A stretch of DNA of 64,000 nt from Trifolium pratense (lineage: Eukaryota > Streptophyta > Magnoliopsida > Fabales > Fabaceae): contig NC_060059.1 in the NCBI RefSeq assembly GCF_020283565.1, positions 28,965,838 to 29,029,837 of the forward strand, in the 5' to 3' direction. The notes beneath the pieces are model-generated. The model was not told the origin of the DNA and did no database searches. It saw only the letters and a list, made by a program, of their open reading frames with translations. Positions 11,075 to 22,700 of the stretch are shown piece by piece (within the stretch, counting starts at the first letter, position 1; every line of letters starts with the position of its first letter). A program made the position numbers and the translations under genes.

Positions 11075-12667
11075 AGTGGTGCCATATGCCTGCACATTCC
11101 AAATAGAAGCATATTTAGTTTATTTTCAATAAAACTTCAACAATATTCATAGGGAAGGTGTTAACTTTTTCCATGAACTGCACAATATCTAATATGTCCA
11201 AGTTTAACGAAACTAAAATAAATATGTTTCCTGATCTCATTTTGCATATGCAAGTAAAATTAAGATAGAATCTGACCTTCAACCTAAATCAATCTGACCA
11301 TTGAGTAATCTGGTTTGGGTTCATTTGTTTTTGATTCCATATCCATTCATTCCTATTATGCCACAATCATCATAAATCAATTCACCACAGCCTCGACTTC
11401 TCACGAACAAATATCTAGCACCACTTCTGCTACTGAATTCATTCTTTGAACTCTGTCCCAAATTTGAGGCCATAATCCTGCTGTTTGCCAGCTCTGAATA
11501 CTCATATCACACTAAAAAAGAAAATGCCAATCACTCTCCACCGAATCATTACAAATTACACAGTTTATAGGACAAGCATTGAAGGATTAAAAAGCGAATT
11601 CTGGGCCAAACATAAATAAGTCACAATGTGCATTAGCGTCAGCTACCCTGGGCCTGTGGATGTGAAAATCAATACCAAAAAAGTAGACATCTAAAACTAA
11701 TAATAGACTAAAATATAGCTCACAACAACTTTCTTGTCAATATAACTTGTGAGTTGGTTCAAAAGGGTTCTTAAGAGTTGTAATCAATGGCAGCATCATC
11801 AAATCAAATATGAACACATGCAAGAAGAGTAAAACAAATTTCATTTCACCATACACATTTTGAAATTTCAATAATTAAATCTCCATTCGAAATTTACAGG
11901 AGCATAATGTGCTAATTTTAAACTCTTAAAACAACTTCATTAACAGCAAACTTTAATTTTAATATATACAAAACCAAAAACGGAAGCTCGCATTTACAAT
12001 CTATATAAATATAAATATCTACATAAAAAGAATAATTACATAGGCATTGAACATCATTGCTACCAAGATAAAGAAGTACATTCAAGAAGCTAAAACAAAT
12101 GTCAATCTACTTAAGATCAAGTTTCTGAATAATTATTATGCTTTGTGCTTCATATTCACCTTAAAACACATTTTTTTTAACTCCATATGGATATTATCAG
12201 TTTAAAATTACTAACATCATGGCAAACAGGCTGATTAGAGAAACAAAATAGTAGAGGAAACATTAACAATGGAAGAGCTTCAGCAGCAAGTAAAGAATAA
12301 CAACAATTAAGACTAATCCAAGGAGCATTCTTGTTTTTCGATCCTGTTTCAATTATAACTACAATTGTCACCTGCAAGCTTCATAGTTGAAGCTTCTTTT
12401 GCAACCTATGTTATTTAGCAATATAAGGTTAGAAATAATCACAGCGAAGTACGACACGTCTTAGCTTTGAGGTTTACCCCACACTTCAACTAATGATTAT
12501 GACAAATATTAAATCATATTTCACCTTCTTACCACAATATAAATAAATTTTAAACAAATATTATGATAAAATGGTGAAATATTATTTCAACCTTTATTAA
12601 TTATTACTACAATATATAGGTTTGCAGCATAACCGCGACCTCAGTATAGCAAAAGTCAGGTTACCTT
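11075..12667. other. Non-coding stretch
   Basis: No gene was recognised. Frames are short and unlike known families. Intron-like T- and A-rich segments predominate. Confidence 0.45.
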
Positions 12668-13310
12668 ACCTCAGTTCCAGTTATTCTCATAGCAATTCCT
12701 ATGTCAGCAAGCTTACGTGAAGGTGCACCATTCACACCATCTCCAGTCATTGCAACAATCTCTCCCATTTCCTTCAATAGTCTCACAATTTCTTCGTTGT
12801 GTCTAGGCTCGGCTCGAGAGAAAACCTTGCCTCATTCTCTCAACAATAATTTAACTTGTTCTGAATGAGAAAGAGACATGAATTATTTACCTGTCAAACT
12901 CTAAGAAAAATTTGATTTCCTTACAAATAGCCTCATTTGTTGACTTATTATCTCCTGTTATTACCATAACTCTAATACCAGCTTGCTTACAATCCTCAAT
13001 TGCTTTATGAACTTCCTCTCTAGGAGGGTTCTAATCAATTCAATTATAAACTTTAATTAATATCTTCAAAAATTTGCATCACAAGAAGATTGATAAAGCT
13101 ATAGTGCAAACTTACTCTTAAACCAACAACACCAGGAAAAATTAAATCACTTTCAATCGATGATGAGTGTCTGCATAATAGTCTGAGAATTCTCCCAACT
13201 CATCTTTACACGCCAAACCTAAGCAACACAATCCCTTCAAACTCATCCCATGGAGTCTTTGAAGAAGACCTGCTATTTCAATTTGTTGTTGCTTTTTAAC
13301 TCGATATGCG
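12668..13310 (-). pseudogene. ECA-type (P2A) calcium ATPase fragment
   Basis: Three exon-like segments on the minus strand match the cytoplasmic P/N-domain region of plant ER-type Ca2+-ATPases. About 13265-13120 reads GMSLKGLCCLGLACKDELGE and then FSDYYADTHH; about 13031-12900 reads [20 protein letters not shown] followed by [15 protein letters not shown]; about 12830-12671 reads [20 protein letters not shown] and [13 protein letters not shown], then a GTAAGG donor. In working P-type ATPases the motif is TGDGVNDAP; here the second Asp is Gly (TGDGVNGAP), which removes a Mg2+-binding residue. The following APALKLADIG is altered to [10 protein letters not shown]. The first segment contains frame disruption, and no membrane segments or DKTGT phosphorylation site were found nearby. 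Confidence 0.7.
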
Positions 13311-13834
13311 TTATCATAAAAAGGTTAAAGAATGGTTAATCAGATAGAATTAGCATTTGTAAGGCTTAAACAAATTGACTCGTGTAATCTTAAATATATT
13401 GTAAAAGTCATACACATACTCATTGATGCCTCTAATAGATTCCTGAGTATGTACAGACAATACATTATATCTCAAAATTAGTGCATATATCTTATTGTCT
13501 AAAATAATTAAAGCAAAAGCAACCATGTAAGTTCATAGCTGTCCAATAATTATAAAAAATGATAAATCAAACACACGCACACCTGCTTTGGCTGGCCATT
13601 TTTACCAGCAATGGTTGTGACTGACAATTATATATCCGGTTTCGGTCCCATCTCCATCTACCAAGCCAATGACTTCCATTTTCTGCATTTAGATTTAGAT
13701 CAGCAATTTTTTACATTATTAGACTGCATATTCAAAAAACCAGATGCTTATTCAATAAGAAAAAATGAAAGAAAAAAAATGTGTTAACCTTATGATCATT
13801 GCCATTGCTAGTGATATGCCACAGTGGCTGTGTG
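13311..13834. other. Spacer between gene fragments
   Basis: A minus-strand stretch near 13705-13595 reads MEVIGLVDGDGTETGYIIVS and looks exon-like, but I could not place it in a family. Confidence 0.35.
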
Positions 13835-14030
13835 TTATAGTGAAGAAAGGGAGGACCTAGTGATAACCTTTGTTCTGTGTGAATGCTTAAGTGACCCAAA
13901 ATCCTTAGGCCTGAAGGTAATTGGAATATCAATGTAACTAATCCCACTTTTTTCAATTTTCACAGACTTTGCAAGATCAGCACCTCCGATTCTAACCTCA
14001 CCAAAGAAATGTTGGTCGTTGTTCGCCGTC
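13835..14030 (-). pseudogene. Possible LEA_2/WHy-like exon fragment
   Basis: The minus-strand frame reads HFFGEVRIGGADLAKSVKIE, then KSGISYIDIPITFRPKDFGS, after which it shifts to unrelated sequence. The pattern (basic residues, then a beta-strand-rich segment ending IPITFRPKDFG) resembles plant LEA_2/WHy-domain proteins as I remember them, but the match is short. It could be another host-gene exon. It sits in the same cluster of fragments as the calcium ATPase piece. Confidence 0.3.
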
Positions 14031-16146
14031 TGTATATAGAATAGGAATAAATTTGTTATACATAATTCATTAACAGAAAGGAATAACAAAAATTGAAATA
14101 TCGGATTATCAAAATTTATATCAGAAAACCAAGAACCATAGTAGCCATGAGAGAAAATGGAGAAAATACATAATTTTCGCATATAGAGTAAACAAAATAT
14201 GCACCAACTGAATTATTATTTTAGTCCAACAAATATGATCACTCAACTCACTCGAAATCGTGACCGTGATTCCTGACGGAAGAATAATAAGAACACAACT
14301 TAAAATTGTAGAAGAATCGCGCCCTCTGAGTGTTGCATTCTTTTAGTAATACCCAAAAAGTTTGGCTTAAGACTAATAGGTGAACTTAATTAACTCGAAA
14401 AATTCATTTCATCAAAGATATATTCTATGTGGACTTGCTAGGCTCATAATCATTTTTAATGATACATTCTATTTTTTCCAATGGTAACAGGGATGCCTAC
14501 ATATTGTTAATTATGGTTCACTCTCATTTTTTAAATATCTTTACTTACTCGAATATATTATCATCCACTATTATTTTCTATTATTGAGTTTTAATTGGTA
14601 AAATATATTATCTATATCCCCTAATTTTGTTACTAATGGCTGTGAAAGTGAAAAAACATGACCATAAAAACCAAAATATTCATCATATATGAGATTCTAC
14701 AAAAGAATATCATAAGGAATATAGCAGTAAATTAATGAATGCAAAACAACCAAACTTCTTTGAAAACTCGAGAGTAACTATTTAACAAAGCATTGGCACA
14801 GACAAGGATATCGGACACGAAACTGACACGTTGACACCGCTATAATTGAATTTTGAGAAAATAATATAATTCAATGTCATACACTACATCCCTTCGACAT
14901 GAAGGGTTGGCGTTACATAGCCTGAAACAATCGCAAACAAGCAACATGTGTGTATGTGTGTTGTAAAAAGGCAAGTAAAACTTTGAAGTTGGTTAAGGAA
15001 GTTCAAAATTATACAAATTTAAAAATATAATTTTCCAAGTTAAAATAATTCCTAACCTGATTTATCCGTTAGAGCCTGACAGAACATCGAATAGGCCACA
15101 ACAACTCAACCAAGAAGTCTTATGCACTATAAGTGGAGCAGATGCTACTGGAGGCTGCATTTCAATACAATTCAGCAAAGAAAAGCTTTTAAAATAATAA
15201 TCTACACAAAAGTTCAGAAACTAAAAGTGTCTTAACGAAAATCACACACACTAGTAAGTTCAAGAGTACATTAAGAAAAGCTTCTATATAGGTTTGTTAG
15301 ACATTTTATCAAACATCTACAATGCATTTTATCTCAATTACTAATTCTATTTCTAACCCCATTAAACTACCCACCCCCAAAATCAAATAGTTTAACTAAA
15401 ATTGATATTGGGATAACAACTCACAATATTTTAACAATTTGGCATATAGATTTGCAAAAGGAACAATATTTCAAGTGCATGAAATGAGAAGAGAACCATG
15501 TCTATTATGCATAAAAGCTATGGTAGAAAAAATAAACACGGAGAAGATGAAACTTTACCAAGAATTGATATGAGGAATCCTTACAACTCTAACCTTCATT
15601 CTCTCTGCTTCCTACCTGGATATAAATCAGAAACCAAATCCAATGAAGAATTCATAACTAAGCAACTTACAATTAAAAGCAACAAAAACAACGGAATGAG
15701 CTCAAATCCGGGTGGGTACCCATTAGAAATCCCAAAACAGAGAAGATGAAGAACTGATCGAGAATGGATTGTGATGGAAATGGAAACTATCAATTGTTAT
15801 TTATAGGGAAAGGGATGAAGCAAACAACATATTGATTACTAAGAATCTTGCGTTCCTATTCACACCTAGCAAACAGGGAACAAATATTCCTCATATATTC
15901 GAAATGGATCGAATCTTATGTAAACAGTTACAAAATTTCGAAATTCAAAAATGGAATAGAAATCAAAGAGATATAATAGATTATTAACCTTTCGAACTGC
16001 TACAGGTTTTGGAGGGAGGAGCCGAAATCTGAAGAACAACACAATTTCGAATCGCAGCAGCGTCCTTTGAAATGCACAGTGACGAAAACGCTGAGGGAGC
16101 TCCAATTTGAAATACTCCAACCTCAGCCCCTCTCAGCGCCTCCACA
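14031..16146. other. Non-coding stretch with unrecognised exon-like pieces
   Basis: A plus-strand frame at 15498-15749 and minus-strand frames at 15984-16172 are more GC-rich than their surroundings and may be captured exon or UTR pieces. No family could be named. Similarity to the duplicated block begins abruptly at about 16147, which marks a breakpoint. Confidence 0.35.
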
Positions 16147-16581
16147 GTACTTTTATTCAACATAAAAGACAAAATTAATGAAATTTTATAATATGGTGAA
16201 TTATATAATAATTATTTAATTAACAATTGTGCACGGGGAAGTTGATGATAATAAGGAGAAAAAAATTTAAATTAACTTACTATATACAAAAAACAGGTTT
16301 TTGTTGATAATAAAAAAATTAATTAACTATCGTACATGGGAAAACTGATAAAAAATCAAATAATACGCGAAATAAGTTGTTGTTGATGAATTTATTTAAT
16401 CAAATATTATATACAAATAACAAGTTGTTGTTGATGAAATTTTTTAATTAACTATTATATACGGAGAAGTTGGTTAAAAGTTAAATAATAATAAAAGGAA
16501 CAAGTTGTTGTTGATAAAAAAACATTTTCTATTTTTCAATTGATATAAAAATAAATCATTTTAAAATACACATGACACCCA

Positions 16582-16630
16582 CGACACGCGCCAAAGGCGC
16601 GCCCGTGTGGCAGCACCGGTATCCCGCTAG
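16582..16630 (+). mobile_element. Helitron-like 3' terminus (copy 1)
   Basis: A GC-rich hairpin (GCGCCAAAGGCGC core) is followed by GCAGCACCGGTATCCCGCTAG and then T. Helitrons end in a hairpin and CTRR with insertion before T. The spacing between hairpin and CTAG is longer than the usual 10-12 bp, so the call is tentative. The same terminus is at 19991-19994 in copy 2, where the hairpin has partly decayed. Confidence 0.4.
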
Positions 16631-16828
16631 TTTAGTCAACAAAGTTTTATATTCAAAGTTGATCAAGATAGTAGATGTTAGAGGCCATGTGCAAAACCAC
16701 AACCAAATAGATTTACTTATTTTTTGTCCTAAATATGGATGTACTTTTATTCAACACAAAAGACAAAATTAATGAAAGTTTATAATATGGTGAATTATAT
16801 AATAATTTTTTTTTTACAAAAGGAAAAG

Positions 16829-16838
16829 TATATATACA
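16829..16838 (+). promoter_or_regulatory. TATA box of LCR gene, copy 1
   Basis: GTATATATAC lies about 70 bp before the ATG at 16908, in a stretch identical to that before copy 2. Confidence 0.55.
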
Positions 16839-16907
16839 CACACAAACATCTATTTTTTTTTATTGATAATATCTATGCATAGAATTGATATAACAAGATA
16901 CAAAGAA

Positions 16908-17234
16908 ATGGCTCAAAAACAAAATTTTTTCATGCTAGTCTTAATGATGGTTCTTCTATTCTCAGTAGGTATATGAAGATATGTATAATTTGATTGATTC
17001 TTTTCTTTCTATGCATATTTTGTATCATCAGTATTCGTTTCACTGGACACTAACTAATATTATTATTCTAATTAATTAGGTATGCACAAAACTGAATGTA
17101 GACAAGTTGTAGTTGTTAAATGCATTGGAACATGTCCAGGTTTTCATGATTGTGAAGTGGAATGCAAACATAAGGGTTATACAAAAGGGGGATGCCTTCC
17201 TCCTAAGTATTACTATTGTTGTTGTAGTACTTAA
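16908..17234 (+). CDS. Defensin-like secreted cysteine-rich peptide (LCR type), copy 1
   Basis: Exons 16908-16968 and 17080-17234 (GT-AG intron, phase 1 after 61 nt) encode 71 aa. Residues 1-20 (MAQKQNFFMLVLMMVLLFSV) are a signal peptide. The mature part has cysteines spaced C-x7-C-x3-C-x5-C-x3-C-x9-C-x7-C-C-C. The core C-x3-C followed by C-x9-C with GGC is the cysteine-stabilised alpha-beta/gamma-core arrangement of plant defensin-like LCR peptides. The mature peptide is rich in Lys and His and ends in three consecutive cysteines before Ser-Thr, which is unusual. Such peptides are secreted and act in defence, reproduction or symbiosis; which applies here cannot be told from sequence. A TATA box precedes it, and copy 2 lies 3.4 kb downstream. 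Confidence 0.85.
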
Positions 17235-17849
17235 TTTCAACTATTAGCTTGGAAATTAGAGGTTTTCTTGGAGTTGAAATAAAATGTTGTTTCATAAATA
17301 ATAGTATATTATAAGCTTCATTATTACATAATAAAAACTTGATATGTTATCAAGAAGTTGAGTTTATCCAACATCTATTGTTATTCCTTACTATTATTTT
17401 GCTCGAATTTTTTTAAGCTTTATTGTTTCTTTTTTATCAAATTAATAAAATATTTAAAGTTAAACATTAATATTGGTCAATTATATTACTAATGATAAAT
17501 AAGATGAAATATATAGTAGAATAATAAATCTTTGTTCTCCTCAATTCAATTTAAAGCACTATTGGTGGACTCATCCTTTACAACAATGTTGACCCATCTT
17601 TAAGAAAATTTGAATTTTCTAACAGACACGATAGTAAATTAGAACCGTTTGATCTAAAATGTATAGTTAAAATTGAGAAATTATTTATAATCGCATAAAT
17701 TTTAACTGTTCAAACTATAATAAATAAATGGTTGAGATGCAAAATTGTGTACTTATTTATTGATTATACACTAATGTGTATATATTTATTTATTTTTTTT
17801 ACTTTTAGTGCTCAAACTAAACCATGTAAATAAAATTAATAATTCTCGC
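17235..17849. other. 3' flank of LCR copy 1
   Basis: AT-rich non-coding DNA, shared with copy 2 up to about 17762. Confidence 0.6.
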
Positions 17850-18340
17850 ACGTCCTACTTTTTTACTCATCCACTATATATATAAATAATAATTATCGCG
17901 CGCCGTATTTTTACTCATCCCTATCTACGAGTTTCTCGTGCGCCCTATTTTTACTCATCCACTACCTACGAGTTTCTCGCGCTTCATATTTTTACTCATC
18001 CGCTACCTACAACTTTCTCGCGCGCCCTATTTTTACTCATCCGCTACGTACGAGTTTCTCGCGCGCCCTATTTTTACCCATCCACTACTACGAGTTTCTC
18101 GCGCCCTAATTTTACGCATCCGCTACTTACGAGTTTCTCGTGCGTCATATTTTTGCTCATCCGCTACCTACGACTTTCTCGCGCGCCCTATTTTTACCCA
18201 TCCGCTACGTACGAGTGTCTCGCGCCCTATTTTTATTCATCCACTACGTACGAGTTTCTCGTGCGTCCTATTTTTACTCATCCGCTACCTACAAATTTCT
18301 TGGGTGCCCTATTTTTACTCATCTGTTGTACTTAAAGTAG
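17850..18340 (+). repeat. GC-containing minisatellite, about 41-bp unit
   Basis: About 12 imperfect tandem copies of a unit with the core TCTCGCGCGCCCTATTTTTA followed by CTCATCCGCTACCTACGAGT. Units differ by substitutions and small indels, and those at the left edge are more decayed. All three frames stay open over several units, giving long but purely repetitive frames; I do not regard these as genes. Confidence 0.9.
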
Positions 18341-18435
18341 CAGACGGTGTTTTATAATTTATATTACAAACTAATTTCAAATCATCCAAAACTAATTATT
18401 TATATTTATATTTTATTTTATTTTTTTAATTTTAA

Positions 18436-18615
18436 TTTTTTCACGCTTGCGGGCCGCCCGCGGCCCATTCGGGCTAGCTCATATTTTAATCGGGCTTTGT
18501 CGGGCCGGGCTAAAAAATCCGGAAATAATTCGAGCTAGGATTTTCAAAGCCCGAGCCCAGGAAAAAATCGGGCTTGGCGGACCGGCCCATTCGGGCTGGC
18601 CCATTTTGTCAGCTC
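18436..18615. repeat. GC-rich block with repeated GGGC motifs
   Basis: Contains several copies of CATTCGGGCTNGC and TCGGGCTT in direct and inverted orientation. It stands out in base composition and resembles the internal part of hAT-type MITEs such as 26956-27531, but no ends were found. Confidence 0.4.
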
Positions 18616-18827
18616 TACTTGTGACTAGAGAGAAAGTGTCTAAAAGAATTGGCTACAAGGCGACTCTTGTATTTGTCAATTGTTCCATCGAATTTTAGAT
18701 TCTTTTCAAAATCAAATTACAACCTTTCATTTTTTAATTAGGAGACAAGTCTACTAAATGTCAGGTCTTGTTTTATTATTCGACAATTTAAAGTAATAAC
18801 TATTACTTTTTATCTTGATAAATATTT

Positions 18828-19297
18828 GGCTAAATCGTATTTTTGACTCCTTAACTTTTACAATATTGCGATTTTGACCCATTAACTTTCAAAATAGTAA
18901 TTTTGTCACCTAACTTTATCAAATTTGCAATTTTGGCCTCCTGACCAAGACAATGCACATGTGGCAAACGACTCACATACTATGTCAACATGACTTGCCA
19001 CGTGGACAATGACTCACATGTCACGTCAACATATTTGGTAAGTTAATTATGCTGACGTGGTATATGATTCATTTTACACATGACAACATATATGCTGATG
19101 TAGTATGTGAGTCACTTGCCACATGTGCGTTGACGTGATCAAAATTAATTGAGGTCATCGTTTTGCAAAAAGGGCAATAGTTATTGTGTCAAAATTGCAA
19201 GTTTGTGAAAGTTAGAGGTCAAAATTACTATTATGAAAGTTAATGTGCCAAAATTGCAAGTTTGTGAAAATTAGGGACCAAAAATACAATTTATCCT
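18828..19297. mobile_element. Foldback MITE with 8-bp flanking repeat
   Basis: Long imperfect terminal inverted repeats: the left end GGCTAAATCGTATTTTTGAC pairs with the right end, whose reverse complement begins AGGATAAATTGTATTTTTGG, extending over 80 bp. The element is flanked by AAATATTT at 18820-18827 and 19298-19305. No coding capacity. Confidence 0.75.
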
Positions 19298-20191
19298 AAA
19301 TATTTTTATTTATTAATTACAAAGCAATAAATTCCTTAGACGATAAACTTCCAAAAATATAATCAATTATTAATAAATTTAACATTATTTAAATATAATC
19401 AAAAATATAATTTAGTCAACAAAGTTTTATATTTAAAGTTGATCAAGATAGTAGATGTTAGAGGCCACGTGCAAAACCACAAACAAATAGATTTACTTAT
19501 TTTTTGTCCTAAATATGGATGTACTTTTATCCAACACAAAAGACAAAATTAATGAAATTTTATAATATGGTGAATTATATAATAATTATTTAATTAACAA
19601 TTGTGCATGGGGAAGTTGATGATAATAAGGAGAAAAAAATTTAAATTAACTTACTATATACAAAAAACAGGTTTTTGTTGATAATAAAAAAATTAATTAA
19701 CTATCGTACATGGGAAAACTGATAAAAAATCAAATAATACGAGAAATAAGTTCTTGGTGATGAAATTTTTTAATAAAATATTATATACAAATAACAAGTT
19801 GTTGTTGATGAAATTTTTTAATTAAGTATTATATACGCAGAAGTTGGTGAAAAGTTAAATAATAATAAAAAGAATAAGTTATTGTTGATAAAATACATTT
19901 TTTATTTATCAATTGATATGAAAACAAATCATTTTAAAATACACATGACACCCACGACACGCGCGCCCATGTGGCAGCACCAGTATCCCGCTAGTTTAGT
20001 CAACAAAGTTTTATATTCAAAGTTGATCAAGATAGTAGATGTTAGAGGCGACGTGCAAAACCACAACCAAATAGATTTACTTATTTGTTGTCCTAAATAT
20101 GGATGTACTTTTATTCAACACAAAAGACAAAATTAATGAAAGTTTATAATATGGTGAATTATATAATAATTTTTTTTTTACAAAAGGAAAA

Positions 20192-20200
20192 GTATATATA
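20192..20200 (+). promoter_or_regulatory. TATA box of LCR gene, copy 2
   Basis: GTATATATA lies about 70 bp before the ATG at 20270, same context as in copy 1. Confidence 0.55.
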
Positions 20201-20269
20201 CACACACAAACATCAAACTTTTTATTGATAATATCTATGCATAGAATTGATATAACAAGATACAAAGAA

Positions 20270-20596
20270 ATGGCTCAAAAACAAAAGTTTTTCATGCTAG
20301 TCTTGATGATGGTTCTTCTATTCTCAGCAGGTATATGAAGATATGTACAATTTGATTGATTCTTTTCTTTCTATTCATATTTTGTATCACCAGTATCCGT
20401 TTCACTGAAGACTAACTAATATTATTATTCTAATTAATTAGGTATGCACAAAACTGAATGTAGACAAGTTGTAGTTGTTAAATGCATTGGAACATGTCCA
20501 GGTTTTCATGATTGTGAAGTGGAATGCAAACATAAGGGCTATACAAAAGGGGGATGCCTTCCTCCTAAGTATTACTATTGTTGTTGTAGTACTTAA
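20270..20596 (+). CDS. Defensin-like secreted cysteine-rich peptide (LCR type), copy 2
   Basis: Exons 20270-20330 and 20442-20596, phase-1 GT-AG intron, 71 aa. The mature peptide appears identical to that of the copy at 16908: the coding differences I see are Asn6 to Lys and Val20 to Ala, both in the signal peptide, plus silent changes. Cysteine spacing, the GGC gamma-core and the terminal CCCST are conserved. The promoter and 3' flank are also duplicated, so both copies are likely to be regulated alike. Near identity points to a recent duplication or gene conversion. Confidence 0.85.
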
Positions 20597-22114
20597 TTTC
20601 AACTATTACCTTGGAAATTAGAGGTTTTCTTGGAGTTGAAATAAAATGTTGTTTCATAAATAATAGTATATTATAAGCTTCATTATTACATATTAAAAAC
20701 TTGATATGTTATCAAGAGTTTATCCAACATCTATTGTTATTCCTTACTATTATTTTGCTCGAATTTTTTTAAGCTTTATTGTTTCTTTTTTATCAAATTA
20801 ATAAAATATTTAAAGTTAAACATTAATATTGGTCAATTATATTACTAATGATAAATAAGATGAAATATATAGTAGAATAATAAATCTTTGTTCTCCTCAA
20901 TTCAATTTAAAGCACTATTGGTGGACTCATCCTTTACAACAATGTTGACCCATCTTTAAGCAAATTTGGATTTTCTAACAGACACGATAGTAAATTAGAA
21001 CCGTTTGATCTAAAATGTATAGTTAAAATTGAGAAATTATTTATAATCGCATAAATTTTAACTGTTCAAACTATAATAAATAAATGGTTGAGATGCAAAA
21101 TTGTGTACTTATTTATTATCGCATGAAATCATAGTCCTCTTTAAACACGAGACATTTTTCTGTCAAACTAATCCTCATGAATCTTAAGCCATTGCTTATA
21201 AGTTTTCTAGCAACATATAAATGGCTATTTCCATGTCACAGATCGATCTGAACAATTTAAAATTTCTAGGCAAGACTTTTTCTTCATTTTGAGCTATATT
21301 TTCAAGTTTACTCTATAAATCTATAATCAATAATATTGGTAACAATCTCAAACAAGAAAACCATAAATCAACCGTCTGCTCACTTCCTTGGTCAAACAAA
21401 AGAGTCATTAATTAATCTCTTTAATTATTTTTGTAACTTATCGATGCTACAACCTCTGCCGATCCTTCAACTAGTTCTCTTCGACTGCGACGTAAATTAT
21501 GAAGCATGAGTACACCATTTGAGTATATGAGTATCGGATACGTACCAAATACTACTACATGTGTGGTACCCTTATGGTCTGCATTAAAGCCTTACCTTTT
21601 GTTTTTCTTTTCATACATGGTAAACACAAAAGAATGTATTTATTTTTTTCTTTTATGTTCGACTTAGGTTTTTTTTATTTGTTAATAAGCTTTCTTTTGC
21701 CTAGTGTTTAGAATTTTAATCTTAAGATAAATAAGTTTGCGTCTACAAAATTCAAACTCCATTACTACGTGTATATAATGTCAGGGCCGCCCTGAGGCAA
21801 GGCAAGCAAACCTAAATCCTAAGGCCTCAATATTTTGATCAGGGCCTCAATCTTATGAGAAAGAGTACCAACAAAGAAAAAGAGAAAGAGAAGAGATCAT
21901 CAAAAAATGAGAAATAGAAAGCAGACACAGATCTCGCCAAGACTTCCAAGACCCAAAATCAACAACACACAAGACTCTAACCGCTCTATCAATAAATAAG
22001 TTGCACCTCCAATTATACAGTGAAATTGTAAAAAAAAAAAAAGAAAACTCATGATGAGACATTGTTTTCTGTGTATTTTATTAACAATGAAGGTAACAAT
22101 AGTTGTATAAGATA
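20597..22114. other. Non-coding stretch
   Basis: 3' flank of LCR copy 2, then AT-rich DNA. From 21780 a patch begins CAGGGCCGCCCTGAGG and contains AAGGCCTCAA motifs, like the inserted patch at 47676-48170; it may be a fragment of the same hAT-like element. Confidence 0.4.
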
Positions 22115-22399
22115 TTCCCTCCGGTCATATATATATATATATAAGGAACACATCGAGAAAAACACACATGCTAAGGAGGCTTATTTTTTTATTAAAATTT
22201 TTAAAATGTTATCCAAAACTAAATTGGGAATGTATTTGTGTAATTAATGCATAACATTGGAATAAATTACAATTTATACAATTTAATAAGAGTATATAAG
22301 AAATTATCTATTTAATAAGGAATAAACTTAAAGAGTGTTTCTTATAAAAAGGATCAAAAAGAATTTCCAAAGTGTTCCTTATATATAGGCTGGAGGGAG
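22115..22399. mobile_element. Stowaway-type MITE 1
   Basis: Ends read TTCCCTCCGGTC and GGCTGGAGGGAG, flanked by TA on both sides. The interior contains AAGGAACAC / GTGTTCCTT, typical of plant Stowaway (Tc1/mariner-derived) MITEs. Confidence 0.85.
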
Positions 22400-22417
22400 T
22401 AATAAGATAATGACATA

Positions 22418-22700
22418 CTCCCTCTGGTCCTATATATAAAACACATTGAGAAAAACACACATATCAAGGAGACTTATTTTTTTTATTAAAAATTCTAAAA
22501 TTTTATGTGTTATTCCAAAACTAACCTTGAGAATGTGTCTGTAAAATTAATGCATAACATTGAAATAAGTTGCATTTTATATAATTTAATAAGGGTATGT
22601 ATAGGATTTTCTATTTAATAAAAAATAAATTTAAAGAGTGTTTCTTATAAAAAAAAAAATCTAAAATGTTCCTTTTATATATATATATGATCGGAGGGAG
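22418..22700. mobile_element. Stowaway-type MITE 2
   Basis: Ends CTCCCTCTGGTCC and GATCGGAGGGAG, flanked by TA duplications. Direct neighbour and relative of the element at 22115-22399. Confidence 0.85.

Larger units (their letters stand above)
16147..17762 (+). repeat. Segmental duplication, copy 1
   Basis: About 1.6 kb is repeated at 19519-21116 in the same orientation with very high similarity, including the complete LCR gene, its promoter and about 500 bp of 3' flank. Copy 1 is cut off at 16147, while copy 2 extends a further 107 bp upstream. Confidence 0.9.
19412..21116 (+). repeat. Segmental duplication, copy 2 (extended)
   Basis: 19519-21116 corresponds to 16147-17762. The additional 19412-19519 matches the sequence after the Helitron-like end (16640-16740 and 20003-20103). 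Copy 2 thus shows the order R-H-R, with a direct repeat R of about 170 bp on both sides of the roughly 400-bp segment H. Confidence 0.85.

Noticed and set aside
17850..18340. CRISPR-like array
   Set aside because: Units are contiguous without unique spacers, and the sequence is clearly plant nuclear DNA.
17938..18357. Long open frames with repeated PIFTHPLPTSFSR-type peptide
   Set aside because: They are translations of the 41-bp minisatellite; all frames are open over parts of it, and there is no start context or conserved domain.
18447..18698. GC-rich 83-aa frame
   Set aside because: It covers the GGGC repeat block, has no start context or domain, and is probably MITE-derived.
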